Assembly: GCA_023138975.1 (NCBI GenBank)
Contig: JAGLON010000013.1
Coordinates: forward strand, 186,001-250,000
Direction of reading: 5' to 3'
DNA: 64,000 bases
From: Candidatus Zixiibacteriota bacterium
GTDB lineage: Bacteria; Zixibacteria; MSB-5A5; GN15; JAAZOE01
Both the position numbers and the translations under genes were made by a program. The notes below the pieces were generated by a model that was not told the origin of the DNA, did not search any database, and saw only the letters and a list, made by a program, of their open reading frames with translations. Numbering within the stretch: the first letter of the stretch is position 1; each line of letters starts with the position of its first letter. Positions 38,005 through 47,717 of the stretch are shown here, piece after piece.

Positions 38005-39759
38005 TTATATCGGTTTCCCTCTCGGTATATGACCCGCATCAAACTTTATATCTTTTACCCGTAATTGAATCCGTGTCACACCGTTCCAATGATTGTACTC
38101 GACCACATAAGCCATATCAATTGTACCGGCCCGCATCGAAAGAGGACGCACCATATCACCAAAACCGAAACCGATGACATCAAAAACCTTATCGCCCTTA
38201 CGGACTTTCATCTTTAAGTGGTTTTTTCCTACCAGATAAGGATGTCCGACCACCTCGAGGTTTCTTGTTAAAAAGATCGGACGCATATTCATCGGGCCAA
38301 ACGGCGCAAAAGTTTCTAAAGTATCGAGGAACTCGTTGTCGATATTATCAATCTCAATCTCACCATCAATTCGCATTTTGGGAACCAAGTCGTTTTCGGT
38401 CAACTTGTTCCTGGAGACCTCTAACATCAGGGTACGAAACTCGGTCACATGCTCTGGTAAAATCGTTAGTCCGGCCGCATATTTATGTCCACCGTATCTT
38501 TCCAGAGTATGTTCGCATTCTTTTAGCGCTTCGGTTAAATGGAATCCTGGAATCGAACGAGCCGAACCTTTACCCACGCCTTTATCGATAGCTATAAGAA
38601 TTGTCGGCAAATGGTATTTTTCAACCAAACGCGACGCGACAATTCCTATGACACCTTGATGCCAACCCTCTGAACACAAAACAATCGCTTTATCGTTTTC
38701 CAAATCACAAGTTTCGTTCATTTGAGCCAGAGCTTCGCGGAGCGTAGTTTCATCAATACTTTTTCTCCGCTTATTTTCACTATCAAGTTTTCTGGCAATC
38801 TCGGAAGCGATTTTCTCATCGCGGGTAGTTAATAGCTTCACCGCCTGCTGAGCATCACCAAGACGACCAATGGCATTGATGCGAGGCGCGAGCACAAACA
38901 CAACCTGTCCGGTACCAATCTCTTTTCCCATTAGCCCCGAAACAAATGTCAATGATTTCAAACCGGGTTTGGTTGTTCGCGCTATCTGCCGGAAACCAAA
39001 TTTAGTCAAAGTTCGGTTTTCTCCGAGTAACGGCACGATATCGGCCGAGGTTCCCAAGGCAACTAAATCAAGATGCTCCTCGATTTCGGACATATCCTGT
39101 CCCAGTTTCAGATACAATGCCTGAGCCAATTTAAAGGCAACTCCAACTCCGGCTAATTCAGCAAGATCATAGGTACAGTCAGGTTGTTTGGGATTGATAA
39201 TCGCTTCAGCTTCCGGCAAAGAATCGCCCGGTTCATGATGGTCAGTAATAATTACATCAATACCCTGCTCTTTGGCAAATTTTACTTCTTCCACTGCGGT
39301 AATACCGGTGTCAACCGTAATAATCAGAGAAATACCACGTTTTTTGGCTTCGAGTATTCCACCTTCCGAGAGACCATAGCCTTCGGTTAAGCGATTGGGA
39401 AGATAATAATCTACTTGAGCGCCTAATCGGTTTAAAATTAAAAACAATAGAGAAGTCGAGGTTATCCCGTCCACATCATAATCGCCATACACCAAAATTT
39501 TATCATTACGGCGAAATGCCTCTAAAATCCTGTCCACCCCTGCAGTAACGCCTTTGAGAATAAAAGGGTCGGCCAGGTTTTCCAGTTGAGGATCAATAAA
39601 CGCTTTTACTTTGGATGGAGTATTTATACTGCGATTGATTAGCACCTTGACTATCGATGCCGGAAGATCAGTTTCAGAGATAATCTCATCGACCAGCTCG
39701 CCAGATGGCTGCTCGGCGAGGATCCATTGATGGGTTACAGTTCGTTCACCCCAGGTCAT
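38005..39759 (-). CDS. recJ: Single-stranded-DNA-specific exonuclease RecJ
   Basis: 584 residues. The DHH phosphoesterase domain has VYGDYDVDGITSTSLL, then ITVDTGI and the DHH motif itself at Asp173-His174-His175 (TDHHEPGD). The DHHA1 half has LERYGGHKYAAGLTI. These bind two metal ions to degrade single-stranded DNA 5' to 3' in recombination and repair. An AAGGA ribosome site precedes the ATG. The C-terminal region after about 450 matches the OB-like tail of RecJ. It starts 26 bases downstream of the RNase P RNA gene and is closely followed by meaB. Confidence 0.96.
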   Translation of the reverse strand: MTWGERTVTHQWILAEQPSGELVDEIISETDLPASIVKVLINRSINTPSKVKAFIDPQLENLADPFILKGVTAGVDRILEAFRRNDKILVYGDYDVDGITSTSLLFLILNRLGAQVDYYLPNRLTEGYGLSEGGILEAKKRGISLIITVDTGITAVEEVKFAKEQGIDVIITDHHEPGDSLPEAEAIINPKQPDCTYDLAELAGVGVAFKLAQALYLKLGQDMSEIEEHLDLVALGTSADIVPLLGENRTLTKFGFRQIARTTKPGLKSLTFVSGLMGKEIGTGQVVFVLAPRINAIGRLGDAQQAVKLLTTRDEKIASEIARKLDSENKRRKSIDETTLREALAQMNETCDLENDKAIVLCSEGWHQGVIGIVASRLVEKYHLPTILIAIDKGVGKGSARSIPGFHLTEALKECEHTLERYGGHKYAAGLTILPEHVTEFRTLMLEVSRNKLTENDLVPKMRIDGEIEIDNIDNEFLDTLETFAPFGPMNMRPIFLTRNLEVVGHPYLVGKNHLKMKVRKGDKVFDVIGFGFGDMVRPLSMRAGTIDMAYVVEYNHWNGVTRIQLRVKDIKFDAGHIPRGKPI

Positions 39760-39785
39760 GCCGATGATTCCTTTGTATGTAGCAA

Positions 39786-40166
39786 AAAGCAGAGAGTAAG
39801 CCGGGTTCTGTCAACCTTATAAATATATAAGGCGAACGATCATCTATCTGGGAACACGGTTACCCGTATCCTCATGCAGCCTACCCGGGAGTCTAACGAG
39901 GCGGGCCAGCCTCATCCTCCCCTATTTGGCCTTGCTCCGGGTGGGGTTTATCCGACTGCGCCGTCTCCGGTGCAGCCCGTGGTCTCTTACACCGCGTTTT
40001 CACCATTGCCGCTTTATCCGTATGGATAAAGGTAGGCTGTTATTTTCTGCGACACTTTCCGTCGAATCGCTTCGCCCCCGTGTTACGGGGCACCCCGGCC
40101 CTGCGGAGCCCGGACTTTCCTCATCGTACAACAAAAGTCATACGACGCGATCGTTAACTCTGCTTT
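39786..40166 (-). ncRNA. rnpB: RNase P RNA, bacterial class A
   Basis: The minus strand has the universal 5' motif GAGGAAAGTCCGGGCTCC (40105-40122) and the 3' motif ACAGAACCCGGCTTA (39797-39811). The specificity-domain segments lie between them (GGCTGGCCCGCCTCG, then GTAGGCTGCATGAGG). The P1 helix is AAAGCAGAG (40158-40166) paired with CTCTGCTTT (39786-39794), which sets both ends and gives a length of about 381 bases. It is the catalytic RNA that matures tRNA 5' ends. It lies between guaB and recJ on the same strand, so it may be processed from a longer transcript. Confidence 0.95.
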
Positions 40167-40202
40167 CTACTACGGTTTATATAAAAAAACAACTTATCAA
40201 AT

Positions 40203-41684
<1,482 letters not shown>

Positions 41685-42401
41685 TTAATTGTTGCTATCC
41701 TCAGTCCAGATAAGCATCCGCCCGCAAGAATCGCAGGTAATAAGCCGCTCGCCCTTGCGGATTTCCTGAATTCTCTGCGGTGGTAATGCCTTGTAACAGG
41801 CTCCACAGGCTCGTTTTTTCACGGCCACAACAGCCGCGCCGCCTTTACCCTTACGAATTCGTTCATAGACCGAAAGGGCACGCTTACCGATTTGACCGGC
41901 TAATTCTGTACGCTCTTTTTCTTTCGTCGAAACCTTAGAGCCAACTGAATCTATCTGCGTCTGTAAACTCGTCAACTGCTCGGAATTAATTTTATCAACA
42001 CTACCTAACTTTTCTTCAAGTCCCTTAATCTCATTTTCATTACCTTCGATAAGCTCAAGGAGAACTAGTCCCCGACTTTCCAGATCGCCAATATCGCTTT
42101 TTAACTTATCAATCTCCGATACCAGTGCGTCATATTCCTTATTCGTCTTAATCGCCATCATATGACCCTGGAGCTCTTTTAGCCGATCATTCTTTTGCTG
42201 AAGAGTCAGCTCGATATCTTTTTGTTCGATTCTGGCCGAGGATAATTCGCTTTTCAACGTATCAAATTTGGTTTTGGAATCTTCAACTTCATTGCGCAGG
42301 TTTTCCATCATATCCGGGATATATTCTTTTGAACGTTCCAGTTCTCCCAGGTCATAATCAATATTCTGCAGTCTAAGTAATAATTCCAGATCGCCGTTCA
42401 T
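41685..42401 (-). CDS. Coiled-coil protein with C4 zinc ribbon (CT398/zf-RING_7-like)
   Basis: 238 residues. About residues 1-175 are a long antiparallel coiled coil with heptads of Leu, Lys and Glu. The last 55 residues hold a C4 zinc ribbon, CGACYKALPP then ITCDSCGRML. This is the widespread pfam02591-type family, known for example from the chlamydial CT398 structure, where it binds sigma-54 and a type III ATPase regulator; the general function in other bacteria is not settled. An AAGGAG site precedes the ATG. It is the first gene of the guaB unit. Confidence 0.9.
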   Translation of the reverse strand: MNGDLELLLRLQNIDYDLGELERSKEYIPDMMENLRNEVEDSKTKFDTLKSELSSARIEQKDIELTLQQKNDRLKELQGHMMAIKTNKEYDALVSEIDKLKSDIGDLESRGLVLLELIEGNENEIKGLEEKLGSVDKINSEQLTSLQTQIDSVGSKVSTKEKERTELAGQIGKRALSVYERIRKGKGGAAVVAVKKRACGACYKALPPQRIQEIRKGERLITCDSCGRMLIWTEDSNN

Positions 42402-42432
42402 CTAATAACTCCTTATCGGGTATGGAGTACTC

Positions 42433-42468
42433 GAAAAAAAAAGTGCCCACCCATAAATAGGCGAGCAC
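42433..42468 (-). terminator. Rho-independent terminator of the tRNA unit
   Basis: On the minus strand GTGCTCGCC pairs with GGTGGGCAC (42443-42468, two G-U pairs) and is followed by nine U residues. It lies 103 bases after the tRNA-Val gene and before the zinc-ribbon gene. Confidence 0.85.
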
Positions 42469-42571
42469 ATATCTTCTATTTTAACGCTTTCCAACGTACG
42501 TTTTGTGTCGATGTGTGACAACATACGCCGGGAATGTATAAAGTCTCGTTTCACACTAAACCATTCTTCTA

Positions 42572-42648
42572 TGGTGGGCAATACTGGACTCGAACCAGTG
42601 ACCTCTCGGATGTGAACCGAACGCTCTAACCAGCTGAGCTAATTGCCC
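42572..42648 (-). tRNA. tRNA-Val (anticodon CAC)
   Basis: 77 bases including an encoded CCA. The acceptor stem GGGCAAT/ATTGCCC, the D arm GCTC...GAGC, anticodon stem TTCGG/CCGAG with loop TTCACAT, and T arm ACTGG TTCGAGT CCAGT all fold. Anticodon CAC reads GUG. It is co-transcribed with the CAU tRNA 29 bases upstream. Confidence 0.93.
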
Positions 42649-42677
42649 ATTCATCGCTTCAAAGATCAAATTTTTAC

Positions 42678-42751
42678 TGGGCCCACCAGGACTCGAACCT
42701 GGGACCAGCTGATTATGAGTCAGCTGCTCTAACCAACTGAGCTATGGGCCC
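42678..42751 (-). tRNA. tRNA with CAU anticodon (Met elongator or Ile2)
   Basis: 74 bases, no encoded CCA. The acceptor stem is GGGCCCA/TGGGCCC, the D arm GCTC...GAGC, anticodon stem GCTGA/TCAGC with loop CTCATAA, and T arm CCAGG TTCGAGT CCTGG. It is not an initiator, since the first acceptor pair is G-C and the anticodon stem lacks three G-C pairs. Whether it is elongator methionine or lysidine-modified isoleucine tRNA cannot be settled by eye. Confidence 0.92.
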
Positions 42752-42773
42752 TGAAAAACCACGTAAGTTGATT

Positions 42774-42802
42774 ATTATACACCAAACTAACGGCCCGGTC
42801 AA
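42774..42802 (-). promoter_or_regulatory. Near-consensus promoter of the tRNA unit
   Basis: On the minus strand TTGACC (42797-42802) and a perfect TATAAT (42774-42779) are separated by exactly 17 bases. The start would fall about 15 bases before the first tRNA. Confidence 0.85.
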
Positions 42803-42877
42803 GCTCTTTTATTTGTGACCAGCTCTTTAATTAGTATCGACCCAAAAGGTCAAATCCCTCTATAATAAAACACCAAA

Positions 42878-42922
42878 CAAAAACCTCCGCACCCGGTTTA
42901 TTTAATTTGCGGGTGAGGAGGT
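42878..42922 (-). terminator. Rho-independent terminator
   Basis: ACCTCCGCACCCG (42883-42895) and CGGGTGAGGAGGT (42910-42922) pair with one mismatch. On the minus strand TTTTTGTTT follows. It ends the exported MORN-like protein gene. Confidence 0.85.
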
Positions 42923-42948
42923 TTAACAGATTCATATCAGGGCATTTC

Positions 42949-43419
42949 TCAGAAACCAAATACGATTGAGAAATGCGGAGAATGAACTCGAACCGAGGCG
43001 TGGGTGTAATGCGGTTTCCGGCAGATTTTAACCGTTTTCTTCATCTTAGTCGGCCTGTAAATCGGCTTATACACATCTACTCTGGCTCCGTTGTCAAAAG
43101 TCACGATCTTAGTGATTCTGCGTTTTCCGGTTTTAGTCCAGTGAGTCCATTCTCCGTCTTTACGCCCGTGGCGATAAGTACCCTTTTTTACGACTCTTCC
43201 CTTGATTTTTTCCTTAAATACTCCATGTCTGACATGCTCACCTCGATGAGAGATATACTCGTAAAAAACTATCTTATGTTTGTAGCCTATCGTCTTTACC
43301 CGTTTGACTGTTTGGATCTGTCTTTTCTTCTTGAATTTCTTCGACGCTTCTGCCTGGCCTGCAAAGACCATCATGAACGCCATCATTGCCACCGTCATTG
43401 TAATCATAATTTTCTTCAT
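42949..43419 (-). CDS. Exported, strongly basic MORN-like repeat protein
   Basis: 156 residues from the ATG at 43419, preceded by AAGGAG. The signal peptide spans about residues 1-26 (MAFMMVFAGQAEA). The mature protein is very rich in Lys, Arg and His. RHGVFKEKIKGRVVKKGTYR then HGRKDGEWTHWTKTGK resembles the YwqK/MORN-type repeat (HGxxxxYYxxGxxxxxGxY), so a beta-sheet repeat fold is plausible. The tail is rich in His and Tyr. It is a single gene with its own terminator; function unknown. Confidence 0.75.
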   Translation of the reverse strand: MKKIMITMTVAMMAFMMVFAGQAEASKKFKKKRQIQTVKRVKTIGYKHKIVFYEYISHRGEHVRHGVFKEKIKGRVVKKGTYRHGRKDGEWTHWTKTGKRRITKIVTFDNGARVDVYKPIYRPTKMKKTVKICRKPHYTHASVRVHSPHFSIVFGF

Positions 43420-43645
43420 GGCTATCACTCCTTGAATCTTTTGTTTGTCTGCTAATAGGTAAAACAAGATTCATGCCGAAAGAGGTAAGTCATTGATTGA
43501 TATTGTGATAGGTGAAGATGGTTCGCGGAAACATCTAAAAACGCACAGTTTTTGTGCATTTCAGACATGTTCTCGCCCGGTTTGGTACAGACTTCGTCTG
43601 TTAGAGCTGTTTAGAAAATCTTACGAGTGATAACGAGTTAGATTA

Positions 43646-43688
43646 GTAGGTCGGGTTCTGAATGAATGAAATGAGTGAAAAACCCGAC
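43646..43688 (-). repeat. REP-like hairpin downstream of the RAYT gene
   Basis: GTAG (43646-43649) is followed by GTCGGGTT (43650-43657) and AACCCGAC (43681-43688), an 8-bp perfect stem with a 23-base loop. It shares the GTAGGTCG head with the two repeats on the other side of the transposase gene, but here that head is on the plus strand, i.e. in the opposite orientation. Confidence 0.5.
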
Positions 43689-43693
43689 AATTT

Positions 43694-44173
43694 TCATTCA
43701 CCAAAATCATCATTGAATCTAAGCGATTTATCTACACCCCATTCCCGATTATAGTATCCTTTTCTAAAGTAATTTTCTAATGAAGAATGAGTATACAAAA
43801 ATGGATCATTAACAAATCCATGTTTAACCGGATTATAATGGATATAATCTACATGGCGGTTGAAGTCATTTTGGTCTCTTATAATGTGATCCCAAAATCG
43901 ATTTTGCCAAACACGTCCTTTGCCATAATTATTGCGAAAATGTCGGGAATATTTAATCTTAAATTTATGCATTATTGTCGAAACGTCACCATTCTGTATA
44001 TCAAGTAGAATATGAAAATGATCAGGCATAATAATCCAGGCAATATATTTTTCGGAATCCCAGCATCTCCAAAATAAATCAATATCTCGTAGCAAAATCT
44101 TTTGGCGTTGGAAAGTCACTACAGTTATGAAGTAAAGTGAGTTTGGAATTTTATATCTTCTCAGAGTTTTCAA
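43694..44173 (-). CDS. REP-associated tyrosine transposase (RAYT, Y1/IS200-like)
   Basis: 159 residues. The HUH motif His52-Phe-His54 is in MPDHFHILL, and the catalytic Tyr (Tyr110) is in the family signature DYIHYNPVKHGF. WQNRFWDHIIRD is also typical. RAYTs are single-copy domesticated relatives of IS200/IS605 transposases that nick single-stranded REP hairpins. The gene is intact, and it is flanked within 100 bases on each side by hairpin repeats sharing a GTAGGTCG head, as expected. It could act on these and on other copies around the genome. Confidence 0.92.
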   Translation of the reverse strand: MKTLRRYKIPNSLYFITVVTFQRQKILLRDIDLFWRCWDSEKYIAWIIMPDHFHILLDIQNGDVSTIMHKFKIKYSRHFRNNYGKGRVWQNRFWDHIIRDQNDFNRHVDYIHYNPVKHGFVNDPFLYTHSSLENYFRKGYYNREWGVDKSLRFNDDFGE

Positions 44174-44205
44174 AATACTGTGTCGGGTTTCTCCTTCGTT
44201 TCTCT

Positions 44206-44247
44206 CAGTCGGCTATAGTGCCCCAAAGGGGTGAACCACGACCTACT
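44206..44247 (-). repeat. REP-like element, copy 1
   Basis: 42 bases, identical to copy 2 except at one loop base. On the minus strand it reads AGTAGGTCG, then an imperfect palindrome closing with CGAC, with a CCCC/GGGG hairpin tip. The GTAG head beside an imperfect palindrome is the usual REP layout. Confidence 0.75.
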
Positions 44248-44252
44248 GCCTT

Positions 44253-44294
44253 CAGTCGGCTATAGTGCCCCGAAGGGGTGAACCACGACCTACT
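44253..44294 (-). repeat. REP-like element, copy 2
   Basis: A second copy in the same orientation, 5 bases from copy 1, with a single substitution in the hairpin loop (CGAAG instead of CAAAG). It lies between comM and the RAYT gene. Confidence 0.75.
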
Positions 44295-44315
44295 TGAATT
44301 TGATATATACCCCCC

Positions 44316-45851
44316 CTACATCCACAAGTTCCGGTCTAAACTGCGGTAGCCGATGGCTTCGGCGATGTGGGGCGTGTCAATTACATCTGAGCCTTCCAAG
44401 TCCGCTATCGTACGGGAGACTTTTAAGATTCTATCATAGGCTCTGGCTGACAGTCCCTGCTGGGTAATCGCCATCTTTAGAAGCGATTTGCCTTTTTCGT
44501 CAATCGTACAGATTTCCCGAATCATGTGCGATTCCATATGGGCGTTACAATATCGCCCCTCGTATTTTTCAAACCGTTTCAACTGCCTTTGGCGGGCAAC
44601 ATTGACCCGTTTGCGAATCGGTTCCGATTTTTCGCCGGTAGTTTCAGATGATAATTCCTTGAAATTAACGGTCGGGACCTCGACATGAATATCGATTCTG
44701 TCCATCAGCGGACCGGAGAGTTTGGACATATAGCGTTGAATCTGATTGGGCATGCAGTTGCATTCATGTGAGTTATCGCCGTGATACCCGCACGGGCAGG
44801 GATTCATGGCGGCGGCCAGCATGAAATTGGCCGGATAGGTCAGCGATGTTGCCGCTCGCGAAATAGTAACTTTACCGTCTTCGAGCGGTTGGCGCATGAC
44901 CTCAAGCACCTCGCGGCGAAACTCGGCGATTTCGTCCAAAAATAAAACTCCGTAATGGGCCAGTGAAACTTCGCCCGGCTTGGGAAAAGTGCCGCCTCCA
45001 ATAAGCCCGGCATTGGAAATTGTATGGTGCGGATCCCGAAACGGCCGGGTGGCAATTAGGGCGCAGTCTTTGGGGAGTTTTCCGGCCACGGAATGGACTT
45101 TAGTTGTTTCGAGCGCTTCCTTTAGGGTCATATTCGGCAAAATCGTCGGCATACGGCGGGCCAGCATGGTTTTACCGGAGCCGGGAGGGCCGACCATGAT
45201 AATATTATGTCCACCGGCGGCGGAAACTTCGAGAGCCCGCTTGGCTGATTCCTGACCGCGCACATCACAGAAGTCGAGATCATAAACCCGGGATTCCTCA
45301 AACAGTGATTCGATGTCAATCTTGAATGGTTCGATAGAAAGAGAGCCTTCGAGGAAACTGATAGTATCAGTTAAAGATTCGACGGGATAGACATCGATAC
45401 TCTGAGACATGGCAGCCTCTTTGGCGTTTTCGACTGGAACAATCATCTTTGTCGCTTTGGTTGTCGCGGCGTGGATCGCCATCGATAAGACGCCGTGGAT
45501 AGGACGAATCCGGCCGTCGAGGGCTAATTCTCCGACCATTACAAAATCGGAATAATCATCCCGAAGAATCTGACCGGTAGCGGCCAGAATACCTACGGCG
45601 ATAGGCAGGTCAAATCCGGAGCCTTCTTTTTTGATATCCGCTGGGGCCAGATTGATTGTGATTTTTTTAGCGGGAAACATGAAATCGGAGTTTTTGATAG
45701 CCGACTGCACCCGTTCTTTGGATTCCTTGACGGCGGCATCCGGGAGTCCCACGGTAACAAATAACGGCAACATCTGCTGAACATCAGCTTCGACCTCGAC
45801 GGTATAGGCGTCGATGCCAGCGGTGGCGGCGGAGAGAATCTTTGCGAGCAT
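44316..45851 (-). CDS. comM: YifB/ComM-family Mg-chelatase-like AAA+ ATPase
   Basis: 511 residues, normal length. The N-terminal Lon-like domain (about 1-175, with FVTVGLPDAAVKESKERV and INLAPADIKKEGSGFDLP) is followed by the AAA+ core. Walker A is GPPGSGKT at residues 221-228; Walker B is VLFLDEIAEF, then the sensor region AAMNPCPCGYHGD with two further Cys as a zinc knuckle. In Vibrio, ComM is a hexameric helicase that promotes branch migration during natural transformation; the family is widespread, so competence is not implied. Single gene, divergent from a lipoprotein gene. Confidence 0.94.
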   Translation of the reverse strand: MLAKILSAATAGIDAYTVEVEADVQQMLPLFVTVGLPDAAVKESKERVQSAIKNSDFMFPAKKITINLAPADIKKEGSGFDLPIAVGILAATGQILRDDYSDFVMVGELALDGRIRPIHGVLSMAIHAATTKATKMIVPVENAKEAAMSQSIDVYPVESLTDTISFLEGSLSIEPFKIDIESLFEESRVYDLDFCDVRGQESAKRALEVSAAGGHNIIMVGPPGSGKTMLARRMPTILPNMTLKEALETTKVHSVAGKLPKDCALIATRPFRDPHHTISNAGLIGGGTFPKPGEVSLAHYGVLFLDEIAEFRREVLEVMRQPLEDGKVTISRAATSLTYPANFMLAAAMNPCPCGYHGDNSHECNCMPNQIQRYMSKLSGPLMDRIDIHVEVPTVNFKELSSETTGEKSEPIRKRVNVARQRQLKRFEKYEGRYCNAHMESHMIREICTIDEKGKSLLKMAITQQGLSARAYDRILKVSRTIADLEGSDVIDTPHIAEAIGYRSLDRNLWM

Positions 45852-45981
45852 ATACTAATCTTTATGTAAGAAGTTTTTTCATTATAATAGATCAATCTCT
45901 AAAATACAAACAACTATGGGTAAATACTATCACATTTATTACCAAGACCTGACAAGGTTCTAAGTTAAATTGAGAATGGCC

Positions 45982-46010
45982 TTGCAAAAAGAAGTTCAGG
46001 GGCGTATTTT
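45982..46010 (+). promoter_or_regulatory. Possible sigma-70-type promoter
   Basis: TTGCAA (45982-45987) and TATTTT (46005-46010) with a 17-base spacer, about 45 bases before the lipoprotein start. Confidence 0.45.
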
Positions 46011-46058
46011 ATGCTGTTTTTAATGGCACAATTTTGCGATTGGGATGTATAATTGACT

Positions 46059-47507
46059 ATGATGAAAAACTCGAAATTCTATATAAGAATAGCATATGCG
46101 CTTCTGGCGTTTGTTTTTGTCCTGCTGTTATCAGTCGGATGCGAAGACCCCGGCCCAGCCGGACAGAGTTATATTTATGCCAATCACGTCGATGTGATTA
46201 CCCTGGCTGCGGCACCCTCGATGACTAATCCCAACGATGAGATTTGGAACCAGGTTCCAACAACGGTTCTGTCCTTTGAAAAAGATCCGGACGAATTTAT
46301 CGATGACCTTTCTAATCGGATTGTCAATATCAGCGCGATAAGGCATGCGGATAGAATATACATCAAAACTCTCTGGAAGTATGACGGTTCATACGATGTT
46401 AAACCGGAACCGGCTTCTTTCAGTCGTGACTATACCTACCCTCGAGTTTTAACAGAGGTATCCTTTAGTGCGGGTTCTACTCATGTTGACACACTTGTGA
46501 CTTTACCGAACGATACATTATTCTATGTGAACTATGCTTTAATCCAGTTTGAGAACGATTCATTACCGGGAAAAACCCATACCGGAGATTCTGTTCATTT
46601 GACAATAATTAGATGTTCCCCTACCGGAGAAAACGATACAGTATTAGAAACTTCTTCGGAAACTTCTGATGTTTGGAATGTCATTCCGGAGTTTGCCTGT
46701 GATTCCACTGATTCAATTGTGTTTTCGAATAACAAAGATGAATACTGGACACGTGCCACCTCCTCTATTCTAGATACATTAGCAGGTATACCAACCATTG
46801 ACCATATTGTGGACACGATTCCTCCTGACACAATCTGGAATTTCACCTACGAGTATTACAATATCGGAAAGGATCAGGATAGGCTTGCCATCATGTGGGA
46901 TATGGGTAATAACGGAACTGAGGGCGGTAATTGTCAGTCCATGTGTCACGATGTCGGCAACGAATCGTCAATGGGGCACCGCATGTATACGTCACAGGGT
47001 GGGACAGTCGATGTCTGGCATTGGCAGTCGGCCTTAAGCAATCCGGTATATTTGGCTGTTGACGAAATCTGGACTGATAGCGGCCGTACGCCGGATGAAC
47101 TGACTTCCCCCATTTTTGAAATAAACTGGGACACCGCCAATTCCCGGCCGCTTTATATGCACAATACCGATACTCAATATACAACTCTTAATTACCTGCT
47201 CGCAAACGAAACCACTCCGTTAACTTTGGATGAAGATTTTTGGCCGCAAGACTTTGAAATAGCAGGCTATACTGTCAGCGATAATGCCACCGGTTCCGGA
47301 GCCGACATTTCCAGTTTTTCGTGGCACAGCAGCCGGCACGTCTGGTATGTTCTGATGAGCCGCGCATTGAGTACCGGCAACGCCGATGATGTTGATTTAT
47401 CGGGATTAAATGCGGGTGATTCGATCATGACTTCCATTGCCATCATGGATAACTCATCTTCAATTCATTTTATAGGCGATGAACCGATATATTTTATTTT
47501 CCGATAG
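46059..47507 (+). CDS. Lipoprotein related to ethylbenzene dehydrogenase gamma subunit, with CxxxCH motif
   Basis: 482 residues from the ATG at 46059 (46062 also possible; ribosome site weak). A lipoprotein signal ends in LLLSVGC. The mature protein is beta-rich. Around residue 290 it has CQSMCHDVGNESSMGHRMY followed by VDVWHWQSA, a pattern I associate with the heme-binding beta-sandwich family of ethylbenzene dehydrogenase gamma/DMSO-reductase-type proteins. CxxxCH may bind a c-type heme covalently, an unusual spacing. Paralogous to the lipoprotein at 51.3-52.4 kb. An outer-membrane or periplasmic electron-transfer role is possible. A terminator follows. Confidence 0.78.
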   Translation: MMKNSKFYIRIAYALLAFVFVLLLSVGCEDPGPAGQSYIYANHVDVITLAAAPSMTNPNDEIWNQVPTTVLSFEKDPDEFIDDLSNRIVNISAIRHADRIYIKTLWKYDGSYDVKPEPASFSRDYTYPRVLTEVSFSAGSTHVDTLVTLPNDTLFYVNYALIQFENDSLPGKTHTGDSVHLTIIRCSPTGENDTVLETSSETSDVWNVIPEFACDSTDSIVFSNNKDEYWTRATSSILDTLAGIPTIDHIVDTIPPDTIWNFTYEYYNIGKDQDRLAIMWDMGNNGTEGGNCQSMCHDVGNESSMGHRMYTSQGGTVDVWHWQSALSNPVYLAVDEIWTDSGRTPDELTSPIFEINWDTANSRPLYMHNTDTQYTTLNYLLANETTPLTLDEDFWPQDFEIAGYTVSDNATGSGADISSFSWHSSRHVWYVLMSRALSTGNADDVDLSGLNAGDSIMTSIAIMDNSSSIHFIGDEPIYFIFR

Positions 47508-47558
47508 GCGAATTATTGAATAACAATAATAGCCGATGGTGATTTAGAAGATCAAGAG

Positions 47559-47584
47559 GGAGCCTATAATAGGCTCCTTTTTTT
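47559..47584 (+). terminator. Rho-independent terminator
   Basis: GGAGCCT and AGGCTCC pair around ATAAT, followed by seven T residues, 51 bases after the lipoprotein stop. Confidence 0.92.
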
Positions 47585-47626
47585 ATCCTGTTTTAGTTTT
47601 ATTTTGGGCAAAGACATCGGTGTGTC

Positions 47627-47655
47627 TTGCTAAATTACTCCGGTCGAATTATATT
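47627..47655 (+). promoter_or_regulatory. Sigma-70-type promoter for the dehydratase homologue
   Basis: TTGCTA (47627-47632) and TATATT (47650-47655) with a 17-base spacer, 62 bases before the ATG at 47718. Confidence 0.55.
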
Positions 47656-47717
47656 AGTAAAAACAATCACAAACTCAACCCGCAATCGACTGCGGTCTTT
47701 TGTTATCGGGAGGAAAC

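Noticed and set aside
44206-44294. Two 42-base repeats considered as a mini CRISPR array
   Set aside because: Only two copies with a 5-base spacer, palindromic tips and a RAYT gene next to them; no cas genes in the window.
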